Below are positions 35,424 to 45,692 of a DNA stretch of 64,000 nucleotides, in pieces. The notes under the pieces were generated by a model that had not been told where the DNA came from, searched no databases, and worked only from the letters and a program-made list of their open reading frames with translations. The stretch comes from Nothophaeocryptopus gaeumannii (Eukaryota > Ascomycota > Dothideomycetes > Mycosphaerellales > Mycosphaerellaceae). Each line of letters begins with the position of its first letter. Position 1 is the first letter of the stretch. Both the position numbers and the translations under genes were made by a program. The DNA is taken from NCBI GenBank assembly GCA_031771865.1, contig JASISA010000036.1, forward strand, positions 806,001 to 870,000, read 5' to 3'.

Positions 35424-37202
35424 TCAGGCACCCTTCTCGCTCTTGACGCTGGCTATTGAAGGCTTCCGACTATTGTCAGTACTGGGGATATTGTCGACCG
35501 CAACCTCTTTCCCTTCGAAGCCTTTCTCACTCTCAGTCACTGGAGCTTGGCCCTCTTCAGCAACTTTGGGTTCATTCTCAAGCGGCTGGGGTTCCGGCGC
35601 CTTCTCTTCTTTCCTGTCCAGACCCTTGTCCTTGATGAACGCAGAGCACAAGAACGCAAGCCCTGCACATGGAACGCACCAGATGAAAACTGCTCGGCTC
35701 GCATCTGCGTAAGCGTCGATAATAGCATTGCAGTCTGCAGCGCTATATCCAGTCAGATCCGGAGTTGCAAAAGTGCTGTTTGCAACAGATTGCAATCGAT
35801 CCGGTAGCGAGGCTTTCAGAACATTTGCTAGGATCGCAGACGATACTGCCAAGCCGACTGCACCCCCTGAGCTTCGGATGAAGTTCCTGTTGGATGTGAC
35901 TACGGCTCTCTGTGCCTTGGAACAATGTGCTTGAAGCGCAACCAGGGTTGGCTGGAATGTGCAACCTGCCCCCGCGCCAATAAAGATCAGAAAGAGGGAG
36001 ATCAATCCGAGGGTTATGGTGCGGTTCGCCATGATGAGAAGTCCTGATCCGAGAGTCCAGATGCCGAAGCCGAACCAGATGACTTCGCCATATCGACCGA
36101 ACTTGGACATGTACAGCCCGCCTGAGATCGAGAACAGGGATTGTGTCATGACCAAGGGTAGTTGCAAACAGGCTGCGATGATTGCGCTCTTGCCTCGGAC
36201 GTTTTGGAAGTACTATTGACGGATCAGTACTCGACGCGGAATCTGGGATGTAGTGTGACTTACCAATGGTAGAAAGTAGATGTAGCTATAGTACCCCATA
36301 CCCAAGAGGAAGCTCTGAGCAAGCATTGCTGACACCGAAGCCTTCTTGAACATGCTCAAGGGCATCATGGGCAACTTTGCCCACTTCCACTCCACGAGTA
36401 GGAAAGCGATCAGGCAGGCGGCTCCCACAACTAACATTACGATGATCTCCGGTGAGTTCCACGGAGTTGCAGCATGACCACCAGAAGAGATCGGAATGAG
36501 AAGCAAGATCACTGCCGCGGTTCCAAGAAGCAGACCGAGTATATCGATCTTGGCAAGCGTCTCCTTGAGATTGAGCTTCGGCATATTGCTAGGAAGGAAT
36601 TTCCAACTAGCTGCAAACGCCAGTAACGCAGTCGGCGCGATCAGGTAAAAGAGTCCTCTCCAAGTGGTATGTACAGCAAACCCGGCTGCAATAAGAGGCC
36701 CAGTCGCGTTTCCAAGTCCGACCATGAAGCCCAGGATACCTTGGTACTTTCCTCGTTCTTGAAGTGTAACCACATCAGACACGATCATCATGGACAAACT
36801 GGTGATGCCGCCGTTGGCTACTCCTGCAAGACCACGGAAGATGTACAGCATCGTCGAGTTGACCGAAAGTCCACATGCCAGATCCGACAAGGATAGCAGA
36901 ACCAGAGCCGATAGAATAACCTTCTTGCGTCCGAAAAGATCAGAAAGTCGCCCGTAGAGGACCTGAAAGACGGTATTGGCGATGAGCGCTGATGTACCGG
37001 CCCATGAGATGGAAGACTGAGCATTTAGGTCTTTCGCTATGCTCGGTAAGAGAACACCGATACCGTTCTGGTCGATGAAACAGACGAGCAAGGACAGTGA
37101 CATAATCGAGAAGACCAGAATCAGTTGTCCCTTGGGTAACAGATTAGTTTGATCATGGAGTGCAGCCTCAGCTTTGGCCTGCTTGTCTTTGACCTCCGCC
37201 AT
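35424..37202 (-). CDS. MFS drug efflux transporter, DHA2 type
   Basis: About 575 aa in two minus-strand exons, 37202-36264 and 36212-35424. The 51-bp intron (gtaagt...tag) restores YFLPLYFQNVRGKSA. Fourteen predicted spans with MFS signatures: FIDQNGIGVLLPSIAKDL in TM1, LYGRLSDLFGRKK (motif A), the ATGPLIAAGFA motif-C-like Gly/Pro block, and TWRGLFYLIAP. The last 80 residues form a charged cytosolic tail rich in Glu, Lys and Ser. The family exports small organic compounds by proton antiport. It sits among metabolic genes, but nothing ties it to a specific substrate. Confidence 0.9.
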
Positions 37203-38177
37203 GGTGGTGTGTCGTTGCTGAGGTGAAATGAGTGGCGGGCTGCCTCAGATATGAAGAGTACGTCTTGTAGAAGAAAAGCAGGTCATAGGTAGCGTCTTCT
37301 CCAGATTCAGGACGTGAGTGATCCGCAACTAGCGGAGGTGTGGTGTTATAATATGCAGGTAGGTGAAGTGGGACAGAGAGCCAGTGAGTGAAATGATGAT
37401 GAAAAGTGAAGAGCGAAGTTAGGTAGGATTGTCGTCCTTGCATAGAATGACCCTCCGCCTCTCGAAATCTCACCTACCTTTTGGCGAGGTGTCCGGCACA
37501 TGTGCCGTGCTGGTACTGCATAGTGCATAGTGCATAGTGCACCTATCAATGTTAGCATCACACTAATCGACTGTTCGCCTCTGGACAAGGTAGACAAGGT
37601 AAGCGCTTTGGTACACGCAAACATGCTACAGCAGGCAGGCGCTGGACAGAACAAAGCAGTAAATCAGTGGTGTGTCCGTAATTCTGCCTGAATTTGGCGT
37701 GTTTGGCGCCAGTGCATCGCGCTTCATCCTTCTTCGAACCTCCTCCGCCGAGATCGGGAGTCTCTGACGGATGTAAACACCTTCAACTCCGTGCGTTTGC
37801 GGCCAGAGATGAGCTCCGGCTTGTCTCCGTAAGGCAGGCGCCCTAAGAGGGCGGCGGAGAGTCTCCGCTGCTGTTTTGCATGAAAAGGAAGGTGCGTGGG
37901 CGAGGCGAAGGAAGATAGGCCAGCTGCCATCTTTGCTTGGTGCAGGTGGAGCCGAGGAGCTGCCGCGAGGGCGCTATGGAAGAGAAGCAAGCGAATCTTA
38001 GCTATTGAACGGTATGAAGCCGAGAAGCAATTGTACGACGATGAGGGAAACCATGTTTGCTGATGGCAGACTGACGTTCGAGGAGAGCAAGAACCCCATT
38101 TTGACTTCGATACGCACGGGTATGAAGTCTAAAATAAACCATCCATCCCTGCCTCACCTCTCACCTCTACATTAACA
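37203..38177. other. Intergenic region between MFS and deaminase
   Basis: About 1.0 kb with no supported gene. Contains the heptamer tandem repeat listed separately and a 13-mer (cagtggtgtgtcc, near 37,665) shared with the repeat beside the transposase fragment at 884-917, possibly a transposon-end remnant. Confidence 0.5.
37517..37541. repeat. Heptamer tandem repeat (TGCATAG)n
   Basis: Three complete TGCATAG units plus TGCA, 25 bp, about 315 bp upstream of the DHA2 transporter start. It could be a regulatory element or replication slippage. Confidence 0.85.
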
Positions 38178-38481
38178 TCACCTGTGTTCCTTCCACCATT
38201 CCTCACTCTCCCTAACAACAACATCTTCCATCCCCTCCACCGGCCCAATAATCTCGATATTCTTCTGACTGCCCTCCAGTACTTTCCTACAAGAAATACT
38301 CATCGTCATATTCTCCTCATTCCCCGCCCCTACACATCGACGCGTAGAGTGTCAGCGTAGAACTCAAACATTGGATGTATTCTTAGGAGCCAGCTTCAAG
38401 CCTTCACTCCTTTTTATCACTTACCTGTCAACTCCCTCAACTTCTCCTCAGACGCCTGCAAAAGGAGTCAACATACATTCC

Positions 38482-38515
<34 letters not shown>

Positions 38516-38873
38516 CAAACATCCTCCGACTTACAGCATACACCACCCTCCCCAAATTCGCCCAATAACATGTAGCAGCACACATTGCACACGGCTCCCA
38601 TGTACTATACAATGTACACCGCCACAGATACTCCTGCTCGAAATGTGTGGAGGCGAGACGGGCGAGAGAGGACTCGGCGTGGTTGACGTGATCGATGGAT
38701 TGGTGGGTTAGGAGGATGGTGGTGTTGTCGGGAGCGACGAGAATGGCTGCGAAGGGACGTTTGGAGTGGGAGACTGCACGCCGCTGGATGGCGAGGCCGG
38801 CGGAGAGGTAGGTTTGGAGTTGTTCCTGAGTAGGAGGTGGTGGGCGTTCGGGGAAGAAGGGATGGTTTGGCAT
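38178..38873 (-). CDS. Zinc-dependent cytidine/deoxycytidylate-type deaminase
   Basis: About 173 aa in three minus-strand exons: 38873-38535, 38455-38425 (31 bp) and 38329-38178. The introns (79 and 95 bp) have gtaagt donors. The zinc site is complete: HAESSLARLA supplies His and the proton-shuttle Glu, and WEPCAMCAATCYW supplies the PCxxC cysteines. This is the motif set of the CMP/dCMP and tRNA adenosine/guanine deaminase fold. Exon 3 ends KVLEGSQKNIEIIGPVEGMEDVV...EEWWKEHR. An ORF that ignores splicing ends in a run of Val-Cys codons; that run is the intronic TG repeat, not protein. Substrate (free base, nucleoside, nucleotide or tRNA) is open, but the NHAES/PCAMC spacing favours the guanine/tRNA-type branch. 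Confidence 0.88.
38485..38514. repeat. (CA)15 microsatellite inside deaminase intron 1
   Basis: Uninterrupted (CA)15 on the plus strand. It is (TG)15 in the transcript, beginning about 20 nt after the 5' splice site and ending about 28 nt before the 3' splice site of the 79-bp intron. Confidence 0.97.
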
Positions 38874-39202
38874 AATGAGGGTAGGTAGGTGTTCCTAAAG
38901 TTGAGCACTGGTTGAATCGTCGCGGACCTTTTTCACGTGCAAGAGCCGCTACTCCGAGCAAAACTGAAAGAACATCACTCTTGCAGCTTATCGGTCTATA
39001 CATAGTATATGCCTCCATACCCGACGGAGCTCGCCGATATACTTTTGTACCCTCCTCAGTTCAAAATGCAGTCTGCCCGAACGTTGCTCTCATGCTGTTG
39101 AACCATACATCCGGGTATCTCAAAGCAAGCCCAAAACGCCACGCTGCTCGAATGCCTGGAGAGTCAATCTCGACCCTCAATTTATGCATATTCTGCCGAT
39201 GT
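38874..39202. other. Intergenic region
   Basis: 330 bp between the deaminase start and the MFS stop; nothing else seen. Confidence 0.5.
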
Positions 39203-40798
39203 TCAATCCTCCTCCTCCTCTTTTCCCCCACCAATGGAATCCCTCCACCCCTTGCCCCAAACCGCCACAGCCCAAGTCCCCAACGCACCCACAGCAACAA
39301 ACAAAGCCGAAATCGTACTGAACCAGCCAACTCCGATCGCCTCGACAATAGGCAACACCGCCGCAGATCCAGCAGCCCCAAACAAGTACCTTACAAAGTA
39401 GTTGCCAGCCACAACTTCACTCGATCGACTCTGCATCACATCCAAACAATAAGTATTCAAACTCGGGAAACAGAACAACTGCGCTACTCCCTGCAAGAAC
39501 ATAGCCATGACCGGTAATGGTATCCCGCCGACTTTTTGATCAATCGACCAGCCGTATATCAACATACAAGCCGGAATAACAATTCCCATGGCAGGAAGAC
39601 AAGAATGTAATCGATCTTCAGCGACGCGTTCGCCGCGGCGCAAGATGTATTTTCTGACGGTGCGGTCGGCCCACCGTCCCCCGAAGAAAGTTCCGAATAG
39701 ATATCCACATCCAGGGGCGATGTAGAATAGACCGGATTGGAGAGGGGATGTCAGGCCGAAGCGTGGGTTGAGAACGTAGCGGATGGGTGTGAGGAGGGAA
39801 TACATATTCCATACCAGACTCGAGGAGGCGATCGATACGACGATTAGATTCGGGTAGCGGAACAATACGAGGACTCTTGACGGAGAGATCCAAGTCCAGA
39901 GTTTCTTTGCGCGGGCGGTATGTGTGGGGAGGGCGGCGAGTTCATCGGACCGTTTTCTATGGATTGTTTCTGGCAGGCAGAAGACGATCAATGCGGATGA
40001 TAGGGCTGCGAGGGCCGTTTGCAGCCAGAAGATGTCTCTCCAAGTGACGAACGTGACTATGACGCCGCCGATGAATGGACCGAAGGCGGGTCCGATGAGC
40101 GTGCCGCTCATGAACCAACTATATGCCGTGCCTCTTTCGACAGGGCGGTAGATGTCGCCTATAGCGGTCCCACCGATGATGAGAAAGGCGGTGCCTTGGC
40201 AGGCACTTAGCATACGGAAGATGAAGTATGCTGCTAGGTTTGGAGCGAGGGCGCTGCCGAGGGAGAAGCCGGTGAAGGTGATGGCTGCGCTTGCGAGGGT
40301 CCATTTGCGGCCGTAGGTTTGGCCGAGAGGGCCCCAGACTAGAGGTGAGAGCCCCATGAATAGCATGTAGAGTGCGTTGCTGATGTTGAAGATCGTGCCG
40401 GTGGTGTTGAAGGTTGCTACGACTTCGGGACTGGCTGCTAGAATGCTGGTGGATGATATGGGAGCCAAGAAGCTTGAGAAGCCGAGGATGGCAACGATGG
40501 ATATCTTTCGCCATTTTGAGAAGCGATTGTAGATCTCGTCGCCCTGCTCGTAGTGTTGGTCGTGAACTGGAGCCCCATCGTGAGTTGAGACGTGAGTGTC
40601 TACACGCTGAAGATGAATGCTGGGTCTTTGGCTTTCGAGGTCTTTTTCTAAATAGCCGGGCTCAGTCTTGATGTCTGTTCTCCCGTCTTGACGGATGCTG
40701 TGATCCGAGTGTGAGTCGTCCTTGATGGATTCCGGTTTGATGTCGAGGTCTTCTTCCACGGCCTCAGTTGGATGCTTTTTCTCACGTGGATCCACCAT
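39203..40798 (-). CDS. MFS transporter, DHA1 (polyamine/drug) type
   Basis: 531 aa, no intron. A polar N-terminus of about 95 residues precedes twelve spans starting at ISIVAILGFSSFLAPISSTSILAA. Signatures: GPLGQTYGRKW (motif A), the ERGTAYSWFMSGTLIGPAFGPFIGG motif-C region, and NTYCLDVMQSRSSEVVAGNYFVRY, which is characteristic of DHA1 multidrug/polyamine pumps of the Tpo/Qdr sort. It ends in an acidic tail. Plasma-membrane proton antiport is expected. The neighbours do not specify a substrate. Confidence 0.9.
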   Translation of the reverse strand: MVDPREKKHPTEAVEEDLDIKPESIKDDSHSDHSIRQDGRTDIKTEPGYLEKDLESQRPSIHLQRVDTHVSTHDGAPVHDQHYEQGDEIYNRFSKWRKISIVAILGFSSFLAPISSTSILAASPEVVATFNTTGTIFNISNALYMLFMGLSPLVWGPLGQTYGRKWTLASAAITFTGFSLGSALAPNLAAYFIFRMLSACQGTAFLIIGGTAIGDIYRPVERGTAYSWFMSGTLIGPAFGPFIGGVIVTFVTWRDIFWLQTALAALSSALIVFCLPETIHRKRSDELAALPTHTARAKKLWTWISPSRVLVLFRYPNLIVVSIASSSLVWNMYSLLTPIRYVLNPRFGLTSPLQSGLFYIAPGCGYLFGTFFGGRWADRTVRKYILRRGERVAEDRLHSCLPAMGIVIPACMLIYGWSIDQKVGGIPLPVMAMFLQGVAQLFCFPSLNTYCLDVMQSRSSEVVAGNYFVRYLFGAAGSAAVLPIVEAIGVGWFSTISALFVAVGALGTWAVAVWGKGWRDSIGGGKEEEED

Positions 40799-41993
40799 CT
40801 CCTCTCATTGGAAGCCTTGATGTTCTCCAAAGTTGACTCTCTGATCTTCTGTAGCGTTTCCAGTGAATAGATGAGATTTTGGTGAAGAGGAAGAGAAACA
40901 GAAAAGAGGCTCGCAACAATTGACTCACTTGCACGTCAACAGATCAAAAGCAAAAGTGCCCAAAAGATCGTTCCTGCTGCACCACACTCAACAGTCGCCG
41001 GGCAAGATGCAGTTGGCCGTGGCCCATCGTCAGTGCATTTTCACATTCCACCGCCCGCCGACGTCGCTGAAGCTATTGGGACCAATGGACAAAGGATGAT
41101 TATTGGTTGCAGAGCTGCACAAGCCTTCGGCGAGATCGGCCCAAGTGCCGCACGATGGATGAAGAGAGCTCCCGTTATGGCCAGATGCCGACACGAAAAA
41201 GCTGCCGGTTTGCCATCGTCGGTTGGGATTCGGACTTGCCGTGGCAGTGGAGGCGAGTTTGGTCCAGCTCGCCGTGGCGCTAAGCGGATATGCATCTTGT
41301 TTTCCGTCATGCCTGAGGTGTTCGTGATGCTGCTGTCGGTCTTGTACATGCTGCGTGATGTGTTCTTGAGGACTCTCCATAGTACTCTAGGCCTTCCATG
41401 CTGCTCACTGGCCGTTTCTGAGCTCTTCGTGCTTGCTGCACGAGCGTCAACATATGTTGTTGGGATATAGAACTAGGGCGTGAGAAGGCCTCTCAGCGAC
41501 GTTTAGCCAGAACGACGGCAGTGAACGTCCTTGGACAAGCATTTTGGTGGCGATGTACTGCTGTACACAATGATGAAGACTTCAAGGCTGCTGGAACTGG
41601 GTCCTGAATGATGCGACCGCCCTCGTTGTCGATGATGTTAGATCGCATCTCCTCATATTCATGTTCATCCGGAAAATAGAAGGACCGTGACCGGACTGGT
41701 TCTGATGGCTTGAACCTTGTCGCACGATGCCTCGGAAGACGACAGCATGTGACGATAACATTTCCATCGACTGACTCCACGCGACCATCATGCTTGAACC
41801 GCCTGGTCTCACGAGCATTTCTATCTCTGGCTCTACTATGTCTGAGGCGCGTTCGATATCTTCTCCATTGCGCTTGCGAGCTTCATTCTAAACACCGCGC
41901 CAAGCGCGCATTGCTAGCACATTTGGCTGCTCGGACGGGAGATTTCGGTGGCCCTGGGAGGCACTGTACTGTCGAGAGGGGTAAAGAGCCAGC
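40799..41993. other. Intergenic region upstream of acyl-CoA-binding gene
   Basis: 1.2 kb. A 145-codon plus ORF (41033-41470) and overlapping minus ORFs are present but show no motif, and both strands are equally open, so I do not call a gene. Confidence 0.5.
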
Positions 41994-43128
41994 ATGGCAG
42001 ACTCTGTTGGTACGAAGAATATCGTTTCGTTTTCCTTTGTCTTGGTCATAGCACTTTGGGATGGACGAGTCGCCTGACCACCGCTTGCTTGTAGACCGAG
42101 TCTTCGGCCATGCACTCAACACCGTCAACAAGATCCGACCCGGCTCGCAGAAACCGCCGTCATCCGATAGACTCGCCCTGTATGGATTGTACAAACAATC
42201 GATGGAAGGCGATGTAGCCCTCGTAGCAGACCGCCCCGCATCTCCGCAGCCCAACCAGTCGTCCGAATCCATGAAGAAGGAGCAAGAGAAATGGGATGCA
42301 TGGAAGATGAATGAGGGCTTGAGCCGGACTGAAGCGAAGAGGCGGTATATTGAGAAGCTGATTGAGACGATGCACAAGTATGCATCCACAACACCGGAAG
42401 CTAGAGAGCTAGTGGAGGAGCTGGAATTTGTGTGGGACCAAATCAAGAACAACAGTCAGCACTCGAGCTCAGAACATTCATCGCCGCTTGCTACCATCGA
42501 GCGCCGAGACTACTTGAACTCGGGCAGCTCTGGTGACAACGGCGTGGTCAGTTCTCGTGCCGCCGCGATGGAGGGCACAGGCCGGTCGAAAGGCCTGACG
42601 GTATTGCAGCCGCGGTCAGAGGTGGACGACGACGAGCAGATGGAGGAAGATCATGAAGAGTTTGTGGATGCTCCGATATCACAAATCGACGAAGCAGACC
42701 TGCACGCACCCTCCGATGCAGGTCTCGACACCGCGTCGAACGACCGCTATGTGGCTCCACCGAAGCCCACGCCGGCAGACACTCGATGGCGCAAGCGGAT
42801 AGAGTCTTCTTTGATCAGGCTGACGACTGAAGTGGCGGCACTGCGCGAGCAGCTGGAGTCAAGAAGGTGGCTCAATTATCAACGCAAACACAGCTGGTGG
42901 GGATGGATACTGAGGCTGAGCTGGTGGGCGGCTCAATTGGTCGTCGCTGATGCCGTTATACTGTGGATCGTGATCCTTTACATGCGCCGCAGGGATGACC
43001 GAAGACTTGAAACTGCTGTGAGGGTGCTACTGGGCGACGCTGTTGCTCAAGTGCAGAGCCTGTCGAGAGACGCGAAGATGCCCAGTCTCCCTGGATTGAA
43101 CGCGAGGGCGAAGTCGCCGAAGCGCTGA
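41994..43128 (+). CDS. Acyl-CoA-binding domain protein with C-terminal TM (ACBD5/Atg37-like)
   Basis: About 349 aa in two exons: 41994-42009 and 42095-43128. The tiny first exon (MADSV) joined over an 85-bp intron (gtacga...tag) gives MADSVDRVFGHALNTVNKI, the expected start of the ACB fold. The in-frame ATG at 42061 would add unrelated residues. The ACB domain (about 5-105) has DRLALYGLYKQSMEGDV and the KKEQEKWDAWKMNEGLSRTEAKRRYIEKL helix, where ligand-contact Tyr, Lys and Trp are visible. A long disordered acidic middle, a short coiled coil (about 260-280), and one C-terminal TM helix (LVVADAVILWIVILYM) followed by basic residues complete the layout of peroxisomal Atg37/ACBD5. In yeast Atg37 regulates pexophagy. 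The organelle assignment is inference. Confidence 0.82.
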
Positions 43129-43262
43129 TTGTGTGGATCTTATGCGTCCGGAATCGCCGCCAAGAATAAACCGTGCCGCCTTGACTCTCACTCAGCTAGC
43201 TACTAGTACAACCTCACGGTCTGCTGCAGACACCACACAGCTACTTCCTACAACTCCTCCGC

Positions 43263-44087
43263 ATGGCAGACATGTCGAAGCGGTGCCATCTGCTTGAGCT
43301 TCCGAAGGAGCTACGATCTTCCATCTACGACTATCTTCTTCACGAGTCAGACGAGATAAAACTACATACTCACCACGATTCCGATCTGGCAAGCAAGTCT
43401 TGCGATGAGGGGGACGCGTTTATGTTCCATGCGAGCAGATCCGGCGACACAGTATGCGTCGCGATCTTGAGCGTGTGTTGGCAAATATACTGTGAAGCGC
43501 ACGCCATTCTTTACAACACGCGCTCGTTCAGCGTCGAGCTGTCCTTGAGCAACAAGCAGCACACATGCCGGCACCCAAACAGGATTGACGTTCGAAAGCT
43601 AGGCAGACTGCAAACGCTGGACCTCTTCAAGCTTCGACTGAATACGACCAAAGGAACCGCCACCGAAAATTTTGCCCGTTCAAATTTGCTTGCGAGCTGT
43701 CTTCCTGAGACGCTCCATGTGCGATCTTTTGAACTGATCGTCAATGACAATGCAATGGGATGGCGATTTTGGGACCCAAACACGCCCACGAACTTGGACA
43801 TTCTATCATCGATGATTCCGATCTGTACAAAGATCCGGCCGCAGGAAATATGTCGGTTCTCCATCGAAGACGCTCCTGAAGAAGCTGTCATTCAGTGGAG
43901 CTGGAATTCAATAAGCTGTCAATGGAGGCGGCATGCCGAGTTCTTGTTTGCCGGTTATGTGGACAACGAAGACGATGGAGAGATGTTGTATGGTGACAGT
44001 GGGTATTATTCAAGCTGTTCCTGTGGCCTCTCACTAACGCAAATTAATACGTTATGGCAACGGAGGTCATTCTTCGATCATCTGTGA
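43263..44087 (+). CDS. F-box-like fungal hypothetical protein
   Basis: 274 aa, single exon. The N-terminus CHLLELPKELRSSIYDYLL is the common short F-box-like helix of lineage-expanded fungal proteins. It is followed by AILSVCWQIYCEAHAILYNTRSFSVEL, the usual second conserved block. The remainder has no motif I recognise; the C-terminus is Cys/Ser-rich (GYYSSCSCGLSL). Such proteins may be substrate adaptors of SCF ligases, though many are uncharacterised. Confidence 0.65.
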   Translation: MADMSKRCHLLELPKELRSSIYDYLLHESDEIKLHTHHDSDLASKSCDEGDAFMFHASRSGDTVCVAILSVCWQIYCEAHAILYNTRSFSVELSLSNKQHTCRHPNRIDVRKLGRLQTLDLFKLRLNTTKGTATENFARSNLLASCLPETLHVRSFELIVNDNAMGWRFWDPNTPTNLDILSSMIPICTKIRPQEICRFSIEDAPEEAVIQWSWNSISCQWRRHAEFLFAGYVDNEDDGEMLYGDSGYYSSCSCGLSLTQINTLWQRRSFFDHL

Positions 44088-44561
44088 TATGGTGAAGACA
44101 GCCTGGCCTGCACCAACTCGGAACACAACGGGTCTACTTCCTGACCGACTGAGTAGACCTGAGGGTGTAAGGAGTTGACTGCCCTTCGAATACGCAAATG
44201 AGATCTCAGCTCTTCGCGAGAAACGGATCACTAGATGACAAGAGGAGGTTGCAGAATGCGATAAAGCATAGTTGTTGAATCAGATGTTCCTACTCCGTCA
44301 CTTTGCCATTTTCTTTGGACATCAGTTGAATCGTCACCTGCTGCAAAATGTTTTTCTGGATACAGAACTGATGAAGACACCGCGAATGCCGGCTCACTTG
44401 CAGGGAAAGCAACTCCGCTGCTCAACCCCGCGCTCCACATTGGGGCAATTCGGCAGATGCAACTGACCTTGTACGATCGATCTCATAGCACATAAGTAGG
44501 CTACTCCCTCCCATGATGGCCGACAAATATCGCGTTGAAACCCCCAACTCGCTTATCTGCA
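44088..44561. other. Intergenic region
   Basis: 470 bp without a gene; presumably the promoter of the SDR gene at its right end. Confidence 0.5.
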
Positions 44562-45611
44562 ATGTCCCGCCCCGTGGCCTTCATCACAGGCGGCGGATCA
44601 GGAATCGGTTTCGCGGTCGCCGAACACCTCATCAACACCCACAACTACAAACTCGCCATCGCAGATGTCGTCGAAGAACGAGTAAAGTCCCAAGCAGCCA
44701 AGCTCGGCAACGAAAACTGCCTCCCATTGCATTTCGACGTCTCCGACTATAACGCCCAAGCCCAAGCTTTTCTCCGCACATTCCAATGGGGCGGAAACCG
44801 ACTCGATTTGGTGTTCTGCAATGCCGGTATGGGCGACACAGACTCTTTATACAAGGACATGGCCATCGATGAGGAGACTGGATTGCCGAAACCGATGAAT
44901 TTGCGGATGTTTGATGTTAATCTTCACGCGGTAATTCAAGGGATCCATCTCGCTCGCCATTTCTTCTCCGAAAAGAACCCCAAAGGGTTGAAAGGAGGGA
45001 AGATCGTGGTTACGAGTAGTGTTTTGGGGCTGTATACGAATCCTGCTCTGCCGCTGTATACGGCGAGTAAACATGCACTCGTCAGTCTCCTGCCTCCTGC
45101 CTCCTGACCCCGGTATGCTGCGTTTCGTCGCTGATCTGTTCGTTTTGCTGCGCAGGTTGGGTTAGTAAGATCTCTGGCCCCAGTCTACGCGAAGGATGGG
45201 ATTAGCATCAATGCGATCTTGCCCACGCTTATTGATACGAATCTGATGAATCCTAAGACGAAACATTTGTGGGATCGGGAGCAGTTGACGCCTATGGGAA
45301 CGGCGTTGACGGCGTTTGATACGATACTTGGAAATACTGCTGATGATACTGCTGTTGCTGCTGGTAATGAAAAGATGCTAACGGGCAAGGTGATGGAACT
45401 GTGCTTGGATGAGGTTATTTGTAAGGAGAAGCAGGGGTATTCGAGACCGTAAGTGAAATGATGAAGTGGGATGGGTTTGAGGACGGGGGTGTGCTGACTG
45501 ATGAATAGGAATATCGAGTGGACATGTGAACGGAACGATTTGTGGGAGTCGGCGATGAGCTGGGCGTTGCCGCGGGAGCCGGGGGAGAATGCGGCCATAC
45601 TCGAAGGCTAG
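44562..45611 (+). CDS. Short-chain dehydrogenase/reductase (classical SDR)
   Basis: About 304 aa in three exons: 44562-45080, 45156-45448 and 45509-45611. Start MSRPVAFITGGGSGIGFAVAE is preferred over the in-frame ATG at 44535. Motifs: TGGGSGIG cofactor loop (about residues 9-16) with Asp after beta-2 (LAIADVVEE), suggesting NAD(H); LVFCNAGMG; catalytic Ser in VVTSSVLGLY; and YTASK, whose Tyr and Lys lie just before the first intron (KHAL-VGLVRSLAPVYAKDG). It resembles the 15-hydroxyprostaglandin-dehydrogenase-like fungal SDRs. The gene is convergent with a P450 (82 bp between stops), so it may belong to a catabolic or secondary-metabolite gene group. Confidence 0.9.
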
Positions 45612-45692
45612 AGAGAACATTCCCTCATTTGGGAGTGGAGATATTGTTGCGTTGATGCTTCTCTCTACCGCTGACACGCTGTCTCATCCCTT

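Noticed and set aside
38484..38873. Deaminase ORF ending in a run of Val-Cys codons
   Set aside because: The run is the translation of the intronic TG repeat; a gtaagt donor precedes it and two further exons complete the protein.
41033..41470. 145-codon plus ORF as a gene
   Set aside because: Opposite-strand frames are equally open, no motif or hydrophobic pattern of note, no convincing start context.
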